A DNA stretch of 64,000 bases, from the NCBI RefSeq assembly GCF_040683095.1, contig NZ_JBFBCI010000045.1, positions 1 to 64,000 on the forward strand. Reading direction: 5' to 3'. Source of the stretch: Sphaerisporangium sp040683095 (GTDB lineage Bacteria; Actinomycetota; Actinomycetes; Streptosporangiales; Streptosporangiaceae). Of the stretch, positions 18,552-27,225 are shown piece after piece. A model generated the notes under the pieces. It was not told the origin of the DNA. It saw nothing but the letters and a program-made list of their open reading frames with translations, and did no database searches. Within the stretch, counting starts at the first letter, position 1. Each line of letters opens with the position of its first letter. The translations under genes were made by a program, and so were the position numbers.

Positions 18552-19062
18552 GTACAGAGTCTTCGATGGCACAACTCGTCGCTGTAGTGCCACAGCACAC
18601 CGGTTCCGATGCGCCGTTCACCCCTCCCCGATGACAGATGTCATGCTCGGTATCACGTTCGCCGGTTCGGATGCGTCTAGGTTCATCGGCGGCGCATACC
18701 CTTTGACCACAATCGTCGATCTCTTGCAGGATCTGGATCTGCAGAAGCGATGACCTCGGCGGCTCGCCGATGCCGGGCCGGCCGCAATCCGGCGCCGGCC
18801 GATCTGCGGACGATTCCCTATGCCGCCGAGGGCGACCGCCTGGACGCCTGGCGGCTCGATGTGCTGGTGAACACCTGGTCGGCGACCTCGCGCTCTTGGA
18901 TGCCGGGCTCGCTGCGGTGGAGGCCGCCGACCCAAGGGCACCCGCCCGATCAGCTGCCCGCGCCCGCGGACTCCGCTCGGCCGGTTCGGCAGCCTAGTTC
19001 TTTACCCTCGAACCGCCTCAGCCGTCCGTTTTGGGGTGGTTTTTTACCTATTATCGTGTTCC
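18552..19062. other. Gap with a probable decayed gene
   Basis: No intact gene is supported. Between about 18775 and 18997 on the plus strand, gene-like residues continue from one frame (LRTIPYAAEGDRLDAWRL) into another (GEHLVGDLALLDAGLAAVEA, stopping at 18995-18997), which suggests a frameshifted remnant of an unrecognised gene. The last 50 bases are AT-richer and contain the protease promoter; TATTAT at about 19049 could be its -10. Confidence 0.35.
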
Positions 19063-19848
19063 ATGCGAATGCGAACTTCCCTCCTGGCAGTGGCGCTCGT
19101 CGTTGTGGTGGTCGCCGGTGGCGTCTCCCCCGCAGGCGCCATCACCGACGGCACCCCCGACGGGAACAAGCACCCGCAGGTGGGGGCCCTGATCGCCGAT
19201 CACATGTTCACTGACGGCACATGGGCCTACTGCAGTGGCACGCTCATCTCGCCGACCGTCTTCCTCACGGCCGCCCACTGCGGCAAGCCGGGCCAGACGA
19301 CCGCCCGGGTTTCGTTCTCAACCCACTACCGGGATGGTGACACGGTCTACAGCGGTCGCTACATCGCGGACCCGAGCTATGGTGGTCGCCATTCCGACCC
19401 GCACGACATGGCGGTGGTCGTCTTCACCAAGGCGATTCCGAACATCACGCCGGCGAGACTGCCCACCGCGAACCTGCTCGACCGGCTCAAGGACGACCAC
19501 ACGCTGGCGACGGCCACGTTCACCCCGGTCGGGTACGGATCGCCGGCCCCCACCGACGGACCCGATGGCGAGACCTACCTCTACACCGACACGCGCAACC
19601 AGACGTCCGGGTCCTTCCAAAGCCTCGAAAAGGTATGGCTCACACTGTCGCAGAACCCGTCGACTGGTGACGGTGGTACTTGCCATGGAGACTCCGGAGG
19701 CCCCGACTTCCTGGGCGGTCCCGACTCGGACCTCCTCGTGGCCACGACGATCACCGGTGACTCCGCGTGCCGGGCGACCAACGTGGACCGCAGGCTGGAC
19801 TCCGCCTCGGCGCGGCGGTTCCTCGGCCGGTTCGTCGCGCTTCCCTGA
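19063..19848 (+). CDS. Secreted trypsin-like serine protease (S1 family)
   Basis: 261 residues. The start at 19063 gives a classical signal peptide (MRMRTSLLAVALVVVVVAGG... AGA) and a mature form beginning ITDGTPDGN. The chymotrypsin-fold triad is visible: H72 in TAAHC, D115 in HDMAVVV, and S211 in GDSGGPDF. A longer frame from 19036 exists but would place the signal peptide internally. It stands alone, and a hairpin terminator follows the stop at once. It is a secreted enzyme that digests proteins outside the cell; specificity cannot be read from the sequence. Confidence 0.92.
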   Translation: MRMRTSLLAVALVVVVVAGGVSPAGAITDGTPDGNKHPQVGALIADHMFTDGTWAYCSGTLISPTVFLTAAHCGKPGQTTARVSFSTHYRDGDTVYSGRYIADPSYGGRHSDPHDMAVVVFTKAIPNITPARLPTANLLDRLKDDHTLATATFTPVGYGSPAPTDGPDGETYLYTDTRNQTSGSFQSLEKVWLTLSQNPSTGDGGTCHGDSGGPDFLGGPDSDLLVATTITGDSACRATNVDRRLDSASARRFLGRFVALP

Positions 19849-19873
19849 CCGTTTCTCACCACGGTGAGAACGG
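19849..19873 (+). terminator. Hairpin terminator after the protease gene
   Basis: CCGTTTCTCACC at 19849-19860 pairs with GGTGAGAACGG at 19863-19873 (one bulged T), directly after the stop codon. No T-run follows, as is common in actinobacteria. Confidence 0.65.
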
Positions 19874-19897
19874 TCACAGAGGGGACTCCGCACCCGC

Positions 19898-19955
19898 CGG
19901 TCAGGTGATTTCGGTCAGGAGGTCGCGGGCCAGGGCGTCGGCGATGCGGAAGGGG
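19898..19955. repeat. Direct repeat copy A: remnant of a gene 3' end
   Basis: 58 bp match the segment at 21928-21985 with two mismatches (19915 T against A; 19931 C against T), in direct orientation. Read on the minus strand it encodes HPFRIADALARDLLTEIT followed by a stop, so it is a leftover of the C-terminus of the FAD/NAD(P)-binding protein gene or a paralogue. The rest of that gene copy is missing on this side. See copy B for the intact source. Confidence 0.85.
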
Positions 19956-20027
19956 TGAGCCCCCGGGCTGGGTCGGGTAGCGGTTTAGCCCGGCGACCAT
20001 GGCGAAATACGCGCTTTCGGATGCGAC

Positions 20028-20061
20028 ATATATCAACCTTCGGCCTAATTTATTGATATAT
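20028..20061. promoter_or_regulatory. AT-rich inverted repeat upstream of the DUF6879 cassette
   Basis: ATATATCAA (20028-20036) is perfectly mirrored by TTGATATAT (20053-20061) around 16 nt. This is a very AT-rich island in GC-rich DNA about 65 bp ahead of the cassette's first start. It is a likely promoter or operator. Confidence 0.45.
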
Positions 20062-20125
20062 TTCATCAGTCGTGTGACGCTGGGAGAGATTCCGAGACGG
20101 TTTTCGTACCTGGAAGGTGAGGCCA

Positions 20126-20395
20126 GTGGACACACCTTGGGAAGCGGAGACTGAGGCCGGGTTTCTGCGTAGACTCGGAAAGTCGATGCGTGAGCTCGGG
20201 AGCACTGCGAATACGGACGGCTGCCCCGACATATGGGAGATGGAGAACGGGGACATCGCGGTGGTAGGGAGAGATGTCACAGCGAGCTATGCAGGACGAC
20301 TCCCCGACGATGTGACCATTCGCGCCGACGAACGTCTCGTGATGATCCCGCGATTCCTTCTCCAGGCCGCCAAACCGGACATTCCAGATGATTGA
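20126..20395 (+). CDS. Small conserved-looking hypothetical protein
   Basis: 89 residues if GTG at 20126 is used; GGAAGGTGAGG at 20112-20122 supports it better than the GTG at 20117. The protein is soluble and mixed charged, with no motif I recognise (SMRELGSTANTDGCPDIWE; IRADERLVMIPRFLLQA). It overlaps the DUF6879 gene by 8 bp, so it is co-translated with that cassette. Function unknown. The final residues end KPDIPDD. Confidence 0.7.
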   Translation: MDTPWEAETEAGFLRRLGKSMRELGSTANTDGCPDIWEMENGDIAVVGRDVTASYAGRLPDDVTIRADERLVMIPRFLLQAAKPDIPDD

Positions 20396-21008
20396 GCAGC
20401 TCGGCGACATTCCCGCGCAGTTTCTAGACCTGGATAGCTACAAAAAGGACTTCCGGCATCACTTCTGGAAGATCGACATGTCCTGGAAGCTGGAGCGGCA
20501 ACTCACATTCAAGGAACCCACCACCCCGAGCTGGCTGGCCATGGCCGAAGGCGACTGGGACACGTCGTTGAGGCTTGCCGGCGAGATGCGCCCTGGCCGG
20601 ATGGAGCACCAGCGCGAGCTCGACCGGTGTGGGATCGTCCAACGGCGCATCCGGTTCGTATGCGAACCACCGACTCCCTACCTTCAGTGGGAACTGCACC
20701 TGCTCATGGCGTGGGCCGAACTGGGCGAGCAGATTCGGATCCTGCCCGTAGAAGCCGCCACACCTCGGGAGACGCGAGCCACGCTGCCCGAGGTCGTAGT
20801 ACTCGGACACCACTCCACACCCCCCGTTATGTACGACATTCAGTACACGAATGGCGTTTTGTCCGGCGCGCGTAAGTTCACCGATGTCGACCTCATCGAC
20901 ATCTGCCGTCGCGAGATCATCGACTACTGGCAGGCGGGCGAGGACCTCCTTCGATACTTCCCCAGGAAGATCGCGGACCTTCCGCGTCCCGCACCTCAAG
21001 GGGTATGA
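20388..21008 (+). CDS. DUF6879 family protein
   Basis: 206-residue soluble protein of the DUF6879 family, common in actinobacteria next to small regulators. Characteristic text includes PSWLAMAEGDWDTSLRLA and RRIRFVCEPPTPYLQWELH, followed by GEQIRILP. The family has no established biochemical role that I can state. It overlaps its neighbours by 8 bp upstream and by 4 bp (ATGA) downstream, so the three-gene unit is one operon. The whole unit is flanked by the 58-bp direct repeats. GC is lower than in the genes around it. Confidence 0.8.
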   Translation: MIEQLGDIPAQFLDLDSYKKDFRHHFWKIDMSWKLERQLTFKEPTTPSWLAMAEGDWDTSLRLAGEMRPGRMEHQRELDRCGIVQRRIRFVCEPPTPYLQWELHLLMAWAELGEQIRILPVEAATPRETRATLPEVVVLGHHSTPPVMYDIQYTNGVLSGARKFTDVDLIDICRREIIDYWQAGEDLLRYFPRKIADLPRPAPQGV

Positions 21009-21757
21009 AAGGCGGTATGACCGCCCAGATTCCTCAGCGTCACGCGAAGCTCAAAGCATTGACAAGCTCACATTCGGCACGCCATCTCACCACCTTCTTG
21101 ACCGTCGCGCTCGTGCTGCTGGCAGTAGGGCTTGTTGTGCTGTCGCCACTCGCGGTCGACCTGCTCGACGATGGCGGCGGGTGGTCACGCAGAAGTGAGA
21201 TAGGGCAGACGTATGGGGCGGCTGCCGCGCTGATCTCCGTCTTCGCGCTGGTAGCGATCACCGTTTCCCTGGTGCTACAGGCACGTGACGCCAAGCTCGC
21301 CAGGGAACAGGCCTCACGTACGACTCACAATGAGCTGATGACGATGGCCCTGGATGATCCCCTCTATCGTGAATGCTGGGGAGTGTTCAGCGCGGAGAAG
21401 GATGAGAACGCCCTCAGGCAGCAGCTGTACACGAATCTCATCGTCTCTTACTGGCAGACCAGGTTCGAGCTCGGCACATTTTCCGAGACCCATCTTCGTC
21501 ATGGAGCGACGGCCATCTTCTCCGCCAGGCCAGGGCGGATCTTCTGGAGAGACGCGCGGGAGGCGCGTATCAGGACCTCGCAGACACGTAAGGCGAGGCG
21601 GTTCCACGCGATTATCGATGAGGAGTACAACAGGGCGATCGCGGCCAAGCCTGTGCTCGACCCACCAGCCCAGGACACAACGCCGCGAGCCCGGAACAGG
21701 TCACCGCGTGTAGCGACTGTTTTACGGCGGATCGCCGACCGTCTGGACGTGGGGTGA
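21005..21757 (+). CDS. DUF6082-like membrane protein
   Basis: 250 residues. Two N-terminal transmembrane helices (FLTVALVLLAVGLVVLSPLAV and AAALISVFALVAITVSLVLQA) are followed by a cytoplasmic region. The helical layout, the LQARDAKLAREQASRTTHNELM linker and the later ECWGVF and FWRDAREAR segments fit the DUF6082 family. ATG at 21005 overlaps the preceding stop; an alternative ATG lies at 21017. No enzyme motif is visible. It is the last gene of the repeat-bracketed cassette. Function unknown. Confidence 0.78.
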   Translation: MKGGMTAQIPQRHAKLKALTSSHSARHLTTFLTVALVLLAVGLVVLSPLAVDLLDDGGGWSRRSEIGQTYGAAAALISVFALVAITVSLVLQARDAKLAREQASRTTHNELMTMALDDPLYRECWGVFSAEKDENALRQQLYTNLIVSYWQTRFELGTFSETHLRHGATAIFSARPGRIFWRDAREARIRTSQTRKARRFHAIIDEEYNRAIAAKPVLDPPAQDTTPRARNRSPRVATVLRRIADRLDVG

Positions 21758-21927
21758 GCGGTGGGAATCGCGCTGCATAACCGAGCACCGCCCCGGGCCG
21801 TCCACGTCGAGAGACCTGGTGGCGCGTACCACAAAGGGGCATCAGGGTCCGCATGACCCTTGGTCGCCGTCATTCCCTCGGTGGAGTTCTACAAGACGGC
21901 GTTCGGCGTCGAGGGGGCTGTGGTGGA

Positions 21928-21985
21928 CGGTCAGGTGATTTCGGACAGGAGGTCGCGGGCTAGGGCGTCGGCGATGCGGAAGGGG
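21928..21985. repeat. Direct repeat copy B: intact gene 3' end
   Basis: This is the 58-bp partner of 19898-19955 (56 of 58 identical, offset 2030 bp). It contains the stop and last 18 codons of the FAD/NAD(P)-binding protein gene. The arrangement (3' end of a gene duplicated at the far side of a foreign-looking cassette) resembles that left by site-specific integration, but no integrase is present. Confidence 0.85.
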
Positions 21986-23763
21986 AAGGCGTTGGCGTGG
22001 GGGCGGGCGAAGCCGGCGATTGTGAAGCCCTGGCCTACCCAGTGGCCGAGGGCGAAGCGGCGGGGGTGGACCGTACCTGCGGCGTTCACCAGTCGTCCGT
22101 TCTGGACCCGGAGCCGGCCGAGCCGGTAGGTCGTGCCGTCCGGGCCGGTCAGCACCCCCTCGGTGATCGAGCCGCTGTCGTACAGGCCGCGCAGCAGGGG
22201 ATCCTGCACCCGGGTGATGCTCGCGGCGGGCAGCCGGGACTCGATCAGCGCCCGCGCTTCGACGTGGCCGGGCACCTGCGTGCCGCACGCGCGGAACAGT
22301 CCGGCCTCCGGATCGGCGGTCACGGTGACGCCGCCGCCGAGGAACCGGACGATCCCGGCCCGCGACAGGGCTTCCAACTCCAGGAGCCGCTGCGGTGGAG
22401 GCCCGGACGCGTAGTAGCTGAAGACGCCCTGGAACCACTCCATGAGATCCTCGGCCTGGGACCTCGCCGACAGCAGGCCCCGGTTCACGACGTCCAGGAT
22501 CAGGCCCAGCATCACCAGTAGCCCCTTGTAGAGCCCCAGGTCGGCGCTGTGGGCGGGGTCGGCGTGCCGTTCGACGTTGGCGACGATGTACGCGCGGAGC
22601 CACTGCTGAAGATCCTCGGCGTCGTCGAAGCGCAGCCCCTCCAGTGGTGACAGCAGGTACGACAGGTCGAGCCGGTCCTCGCGCCTCGGCACGGCCTCCT
22701 CCACCAGAGTGATCCGCTCGTCGTCGTCCCAGCCGAGCGGGTCGTACCGGTCGAGGAATTTCTCCCAGGGGAGCGTGACCCGCTCGGGGTGGGCGGCGAA
22801 CAGCTCGTGGTAGTAGAAGTGAGCGAGCTCCTTGGCCATCAGTGGCCACAGATGCCGGGGCAGGTCGAGCGGGCCGTGCTGTTCGTGCAGCCCTGTGACC
22901 GCGTCGGGCACGAAGTAGCGGGGCTCGGCCAGGGGTGCGCCCAGCTCGGGATAGGTGATCTTGGAGTGGTTCGGGATACCCCGGCGTGAGCCCGCGTACA
23001 TGATCGGCTCCGCGCCGGAGGGGTGGTACACGTATCCGCCGCCGGGCCGGGGCTCGAACCGGCCGCCGCGCCCCTGCGCCAGCAGGACCATCGTGTCGAT
23101 GAAGGCCAGACCCATGCCGCGCAGGATGACCGGCTCGCCCGCCGGGATCATGTCCAGGTCGAGATCGGCGACGTAGTTCGGCGGCACGTACACCAGTCCG
23201 TGCGCGTCGGCGAAGTCCGCCAGCTCCTGATGGACGCCGCCGGGCGCCGCGTCGAGGTAGCCCTGGGCCAGCAGGACGGCGTCGGCGTCGAGGGGCTCGC
23301 CCCCGTCGTCCAGCCAGACCCGCTGACGGCCACCGGCCTCGGTGAGCGCCTCGGCTGTGGCCCGGTGGACCTGGACGGTGACCTCCGGCGGCGCCGACGT
23401 CACGATGTACTCGAAGCACCAGGACAGGTAGGCGTTCTGGATGACCCGGGGCGGGAACGTGGCGGGTGTGACGTCGTAGCCGTGCTCGGCCGCCCACTCG
23501 TGGATGGCGGGGCCCGGGCGGATCGGTCCTTCCATCTGCACGCTCGTGTCGGTGAACAGGCTCACGTCCACGGCCTGGGAGTTCATCCACATCAGCTCTG
23601 ACTGCTCGCGTCGCCATGTCCGCCCGCCGCCCGGGGGCTGCGGGTCGACCACGTGGATCTCCAGCCGGCGCCCTGGGGGTGCGTTGGCGATGAGGCGATC
23701 GACCATGACGGTGCCGCCCGGCCCGGCTCCCACCACCACGATCGTCAGAGGTGCGCTGCTCAC
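21931..23763 (-). CDS. FAD/NAD(P)-binding oxidoreductase
   Basis: 610 residues. The N-terminus has the dinucleotide-binding loop VVVGAGPGGTVMVDRL at residues 9-24, as in the FAD-NAD(P)-binding family that includes lysine/ornithine monooxygenase-like proteins. Later conserved stretches (GRTWRREQSELMWMN; VDAV-type PATFPPRVIQNAYL; ILRGMGLAFIDTMVLL) agree with the family, and the C-terminus GFTIAGFARPHANAFPFR is a typical closing segment. The GTG start lacks a good ribosome binding site. The gene stands alone. Substrate and pathway unknown; such enzymes often appear in biosynthetic clusters, but no such cluster is visible here. Confidence 0.82.
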   Translation of the reverse strand: MSSAPLTIVVVGAGPGGTVMVDRLIANAPPGRRLEIHVVDPQPPGGGRTWRREQSELMWMNSQAVDVSLFTDTSVQMEGPIRPGPAIHEWAAEHGYDVTPATFPPRVIQNAYLSWCFEYIVTSAPPEVTVQVHRATAEALTEAGGRQRVWLDDGGEPLDADAVLLAQGYLDAAPGGVHQELADFADAHGLVYVPPNYVADLDLDMIPAGEPVILRGMGLAFIDTMVLLAQGRGGRFEPRPGGGYVYHPSGAEPIMYAGSRRGIPNHSKITYPELGAPLAEPRYFVPDAVTGLHEQHGPLDLPRHLWPLMAKELAHFYYHELFAAHPERVTLPWEKFLDRYDPLGWDDDERITLVEEAVPRREDRLDLSYLLSPLEGLRFDDAEDLQQWLRAYIVANVERHADPAHSADLGLYKGLLVMLGLILDVVNRGLLSARSQAEDLMEWFQGVFSYYASGPPPQRLLELEALSRAGIVRFLGGGVTVTADPEAGLFRACGTQVPGHVEARALIESRLPAASITRVQDPLLRGLYDSGSITEGVLTGPDGTTYRLGRLRVQNGRLVNAAGTVHPRRFALGHWVGQGFTIAGFARPHANAFPFRIADALARDLLSEIT

Positions 23764-23915
23764 AGCAAGGAGGTTTGCACCACTTCACGACACAGTCAAT
23801 ATTTCCTACCAGAAAACCCGGAAATGTGCCGATGGCAAGAAGCCCAAGCTTCCTGGTCTTAGCCGGTTACGAGAGTCGACGAGGAGCCCGACCGGTCACG
23901 CTCCCGCTGCCAGGA

Positions 23916-25220
23916 CTACCCGTTGCCGCTCACCGGCCGCCGTGGTGTCCGACCAGGAGGAGGAACCTCCAAGCCATCCTGATGATCCTGCTCTTGCGAT
24001 GAGCAGTGCAGAGGTCCGTGTGAGCGACTCCGAGCGAGAAGACGATCCATGTCCGCCCGGCGGATCTGTGGGGGTTCGGGTACGACGCCCGCCGCCGTCA
24101 GGGCGGCTTCGGTAACCGCTGGATCCTGGCCTTCTAGTTCGGCCAGCACTCGAATGCCTAGCTTGCCTGTTTGGTAAGCCGCCGTGGCCCTTTCGAGTAC
24201 TCGTTGCGGAGGACGGATCGTTCGACTGACCTCCTGCTCACGGTCGTACTGGGGACCCCACCCGTAGCGCCACGCCAGTTGCACGCCGCTGGGACCACGC
24301 AACGTCTCAACCTGCTGTTCGGTGATCAGGCCCGTGCGCTGCAACTGAATGAGGATCACCATCAGACTGACCCCGAAATGACGGGCCAGTAGCGCACATG
24401 TCCGCTCGTTGAAAGCCCTCTCGCCCTGTGAGCCCTCAGCACCGAGCCAAGCCCTGATTCCGTCCTGGGGGGCGAGGAGGTTGCGCGCAAACGCATCACA
24501 GCGAAGCTCAGCTGGGGTACGACTCCCGTCCAAAAGGTGCGTCTCGGTACCATCACCGAACAGCAGATGTCCGAGCTCATGGCAGTAGGTAAAGCGCTGT
24601 CGCTCGGCTACCGCCCGCGTACCGACCACGATCAGTGTGACGTTGCGGGCCGGGTCCGTCACAGTGAACCCGTCGATCCCCGCAGGGAAGTCCACAACAG
24701 CGGTATCGACTCCGGTGAGTCGCTCCACCAGTTCGGCAGGGTCGGCCAGCGGTGCGCCGCCCAGTTCGAGTTCCCTACGCACGGTCAGCGCGAGCGCGCG
24801 CCCTCGCTCTTCGCAGGAGTCGACCGGGTCTGGAAGCGGCAGATCCACGACCGAACGAAGTACCTCGCCCGCTGGAGTCTGACTATTTTGGAGGATTCGA
24901 TCAAGGCGGTCGTCCAGCACGAGTATGTCGACGGCCAGCCGCAAGGCGGCCTCTAGAGCCTCAGTAGGCGCCTCCGCCATGCGCGCCGCGATGCGAACCC
25001 GACTTCTCACCGGGCTGCCCGAGGTGAGCTCACGTAGTGGAACGCCAACGGCCGTAGCGAGTCGATCTAGCTCGGCGATCGTGAGCCTTGGCCGGCTACC
25101 CAACTCGATGCGCGCCAGGGTGGGCTGAGATATGCCGGTCAGGTCGGCCAACTCTCGTTGAGTGAGACCTGCCCGTTCGCGTTCCCGCCTTACCCGTGCA
25201 CCTATTTGCTGGAGATCCAT
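23916..25220 (-). CDS. XRE regulator with ImmA/IrrE-type metallopeptidase domain
   Basis: 434 residues. The N-terminal XRE helix-turn-helix (ARVRRERERAGLTQRELADL, then GISQPTLARIELGSRPRLT) occupies residues about 7-60. A central IrrE/DUF955 peptidase domain holds the zinc motif HELGH (CHELGHLLFGDG), and a SCD-RNLLAPQ-type flank follows. In other systems ImmA/IrrE proteases cleave a partner repressor (ICEBs1, phages) or DdrO in Deinococcus; here the protease and DNA-binding modules are fused. ATG at 25220 is preceded by AGGAGGT. A strong inverted repeat sits just upstream at 25235-25262. GC is lower than in neighbours, hinting at transfer. It may control a mobile or toxin-antitoxin element, which is inference. 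Confidence 0.88.
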   Translation of the reverse strand: MDLQQIGARVRRERERAGLTQRELADLTGISQPTLARIELGSRPRLTIAELDRLATAVGVPLRELTSGSPVRSRVRIAARMAEAPTEALEAALRLAVDILVLDDRLDRILQNSQTPAGEVLRSVVDLPLPDPVDSCEERGRALALTVRRELELGGAPLADPAELVERLTGVDTAVVDFPAGIDGFTVTDPARNVTLIVVGTRAVAERQRFTYCHELGHLLFGDGTETHLLDGSRTPAELRCDAFARNLLAPQDGIRAWLGAEGSQGERAFNERTCALLARHFGVSLMVILIQLQRTGLITEQQVETLRGPSGVQLAWRYGWGPQYDREQEVSRTIRPPQRVLERATAAYQTGKLGIRVLAELEGQDPAVTEAALTAAGVVPEPPQIRRADMDRLLARSRSHGPLHCSSQEQDHQDGLEVPPPGRTPRRPVSGNG

Positions 25221-25234
25221 GAGCGCCCCACCTC

Positions 25235-25262
25235 CTGAATCAATGATACGTATCTGATTCAG
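25235..25262. promoter_or_regulatory. Inverted-repeat operator of the XRE-ImmA gene
   Basis: CTGAATCA (25235-25242) is mirrored by TGATTCAG (25255-25262), and the middle contains a further palindrome, GATACGTATC at 25245-25254 (its axis is offset one base from the outer arms). It lies 15-42 bp ahead of the ATG at 25220, in the promoter/leader of the XRE-ImmA gene, where self-repression would be expected. Confidence 0.6.
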
Positions 25263-25352
25263 AGACGCTACGTTCGGCGTCGGAAAGTTGGTCTCGCAGG
25301 TTCCGTGGCCCATCCTCACCGGGAGCAAGCTCAACCGAGTGGGTGACCATGG

Positions 25353-26018
25353 TCAGGGGCGGTCGTGGTCTCCGGGGCGGATGAGGCCGCTTTCGTAGGC
25401 GAAGACGACTGCCTGGACTCGGGTGGTCAGGTTGAGTTTCATCAGGACGCGGGACAGGTGGGTCTTGACCGTGGCCTCGCCGAGGTAGAGGCGGGCGGCG
25501 ATCTGGGTGTTGGTCAAGCCCTGGGCGAGCAGTTTGAGCACGTCCGTCTCGCGGCCGGTGAGTGAGTCCAGCTCGGCCGCGCGGTTCGGGACGCGGGCGG
25601 GGTCGGGCTGTCCGGCGAACGCGGCGATCACGCGCAGGGTCACCGCCGGGTGTAGCAGGCCCCCGCCTGCCGCGACCGTCCGGACCGCCTCGATCAGGTG
25701 CTCGGGCGGGGAGATCTTGAGCATGAAGCCGCTGACGCCGGCACGCAGGGCCGCGGCGACGTGCTCGTCCTCGTCGAACGTCGTGAGCACGATGACCTTG
25801 CTGTCCGGGTGGTCGCGGACGAGCTGCCGCGACGCCTCCAGCCCGTCCATTCTGGGCATGCGGATGTCCATCAGCACGACGTCCGGCCGGGTACGCGCGA
25901 CCAGGTCGAGCGCCTCGACGCCGTCGGACGCCTCGCCGACGACCTCGATGTCCGGCTCGCCGTTGAGCACCATCCGCAGGCCCACGCGCACCATCGCCTC
26001 GTCGTCGGCGAGGGCCAC
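25353..26018 (-). CDS. NarL/FixJ-family response regulator
   Basis: 221 residues if GTG at 26018 is used, a typical length for this family. The receiver domain starts ALADDEAMVRVGLRMVL and its phosphoacceptor Asp lies in PDVVLMDIRMPRMDG. The LuxR helix-turn-helix is LTGRETDVLKLLAQGLTN...GEATVKTHLSRVLMKL. Longer starts exist up to 26087 but would overlap the kinase. It pairs with the upstream sensor kinase, which ends 22 bp before. The pair probably controls the divergent membrane-protein gene at 27444, which is inference from position. Confidence 0.9.
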   Translation of the reverse strand: MALADDEAMVRVGLRMVLNGEPDIEVVGEASDGVEALDLVARTRPDVVLMDIRMPRMDGLEASRQLVRDHPDSKVIVLTTFDEDEHVAAALRAGVSGFMLKISPPEHLIEAVRTVAAGGGLLHPAVTLRVIAAFAGQPDPARVPNRAAELDSLTGRETDVLKLLAQGLTNTQIAARLYLGEATVKTHLSRVLMKLNLTTRVQAVVFAYESGLIRPGDHDRP

Positions 26019-26040
26019 CGAGATGCCTCTGTCGCCTTTC

Positions 26041-27225
26041 TTACCATATGCGGGGGATGGGGAATCGGGCACGGACCGCGAAACCACCGTCAGGCTCGAG
26101 ACCGGCGTGCAGGCTCCCGCGCACCATCGTCAGCCGTTCGCGCATGCCGACCAGCCCGTGACCACCGCGCCGTGAAGCCTGTCCGCCGAGTTCGTGGCCG
26201 CCGCTCCGGGCGTCGGCGGCGGGACGTCCCGGCTCGTTTCGCACCTCCAGGGTGAGCGCCTGCTCGGTGTAGCCGATGGTGACCACGGTCGGCACCTGCC
26301 CGGCATGCCGCAGCACGTTCGTCAGGGCCTCCTGGAGCACCCGGTACGCGGTGAGGTCCAGGACCGGCGGCAGCCGGGGCGGCTCGGCCGGGGCGTTCAG
26401 CGTGACCTCAAGACCGGCGGCGCGGACGTCCGCGATCAGCTCACTGACCCGGGCCAGCGACGGCGCGGGCGCCGGCCGTTCGCCGTCGACGCGCTCGCGC
26501 AGGATGCCGACCAGCCCGCGCATCTCCTCCACCGTCTGCCGCCCGAGATGCTCCAGCCCGGCCACGACCTCCAGCTCGACCGGACGGTCCGCGAGCATCC
26601 GGCGCAGGCCTCCGAGCTGCAGCGTCATCACGCTGACCGAGTGCGCGACCGCGTCATGCACCTCCCGGGCGATGCGCGTGCGCTCCTGCGCCACCGCGGC
26701 CTGGGCGTTCGCCTCGCGTTCGGCGTCGAGCGCGGCGGCCAGTTCGGCGAGCTTGACCGCACGTTCGCCGCTGCGCCGCGCGAGCAGTCCCATGAACCAG
26801 CCCGGCAGCAGCACCGCCGGGACGAAGAACAGCTCCCACAGGGTCCCGCCGGCCGCGATCGACATCCACGCGAACGACACGCCCGCCACGCACAGCGCCA
26901 CGGCCGAACGCCGGGGGGGCTCGCGCCACCCTGCCCACCCGACCACGCCGATCAGCCCGATCATCGCCGCGCCGCCGACCCCCGGCGCGCCGAACGCGAC
27001 CACGCCCACCGGCAGGCAGACCGCGGCGATGACCGTGCCCGCCAGCGGGTACCAGGCCGCGACCACGACCCCGAGGCCCAGCGCGACCCCGGACATCCAG
27101 GTGGCCGTAGCGCTCGCGCCGAAGGAGGAGGTGTCGAGCGTGGTCTCCAGAACGGCCAGGAAGCTGATCAGCGGCCCGAAAACCAGCGGAATGAGCCGGA
27201 CGTCCCTCAACCGGGTCATCGTCAT
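26041..27225 (-). CDS. Sensor histidine kinase (HisKA_3 type)
   Basis: 394 residues from ATG at 27225; a second ATG lies two codons later. The longer open frame to 27432 is unlikely because its extension is non-hydrophobic and runs into the divergent gene's promoter. Four to five membrane helices come first, then the HisKA_3 box IAREVHDAVAHSVSVMTLQL, and a C-terminal ATPase domain with GHGLVGMRERLTMVRG. It is coupled to the response regulator at 25353. Signal unknown. Confidence 0.88.
   Translation of the reverse strand: MTMTRLRDVRLIPLVFGPLISFLAVLETTLDTSSFGASATATWMSGVALGLGVVVAAWYPLAGTVIAAVCLPVGVVAFGAPGVGGAAMIGLIGVVGWAGWREPPRRSAVALCVAGVSFAWMSIAAGGTLWELFFVPAVLLPGWFMGLLARRSGERAVKLAELAAALDAEREANAQAAVAQERTRIAREVHDAVAHSVSVMTLQLGGLRRMLADRPVELEVVAGLEHLGRQTVEEMRGLVGILRERVDGERPAPAPSLARVSELIADVRAAGLEVTLNAPAEPPRLPPVLDLTAYRVLQEALTNVLRHAGQVPTVVTIGYTEQALTLEVRNEPGRPAADARSGGHELGGQASRRGGHGLVGMRERLTMVRGSLHAGLEPDGGFAVRARFPIPRIW

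Noticed and set aside
21842..23788. Long arginine/proline-rich minus-strand frame over the FAD-binding gene
   Set aside because: It is a shifted-frame shadow. The frame 21931-23763 has the Rossmann motif and normal composition.
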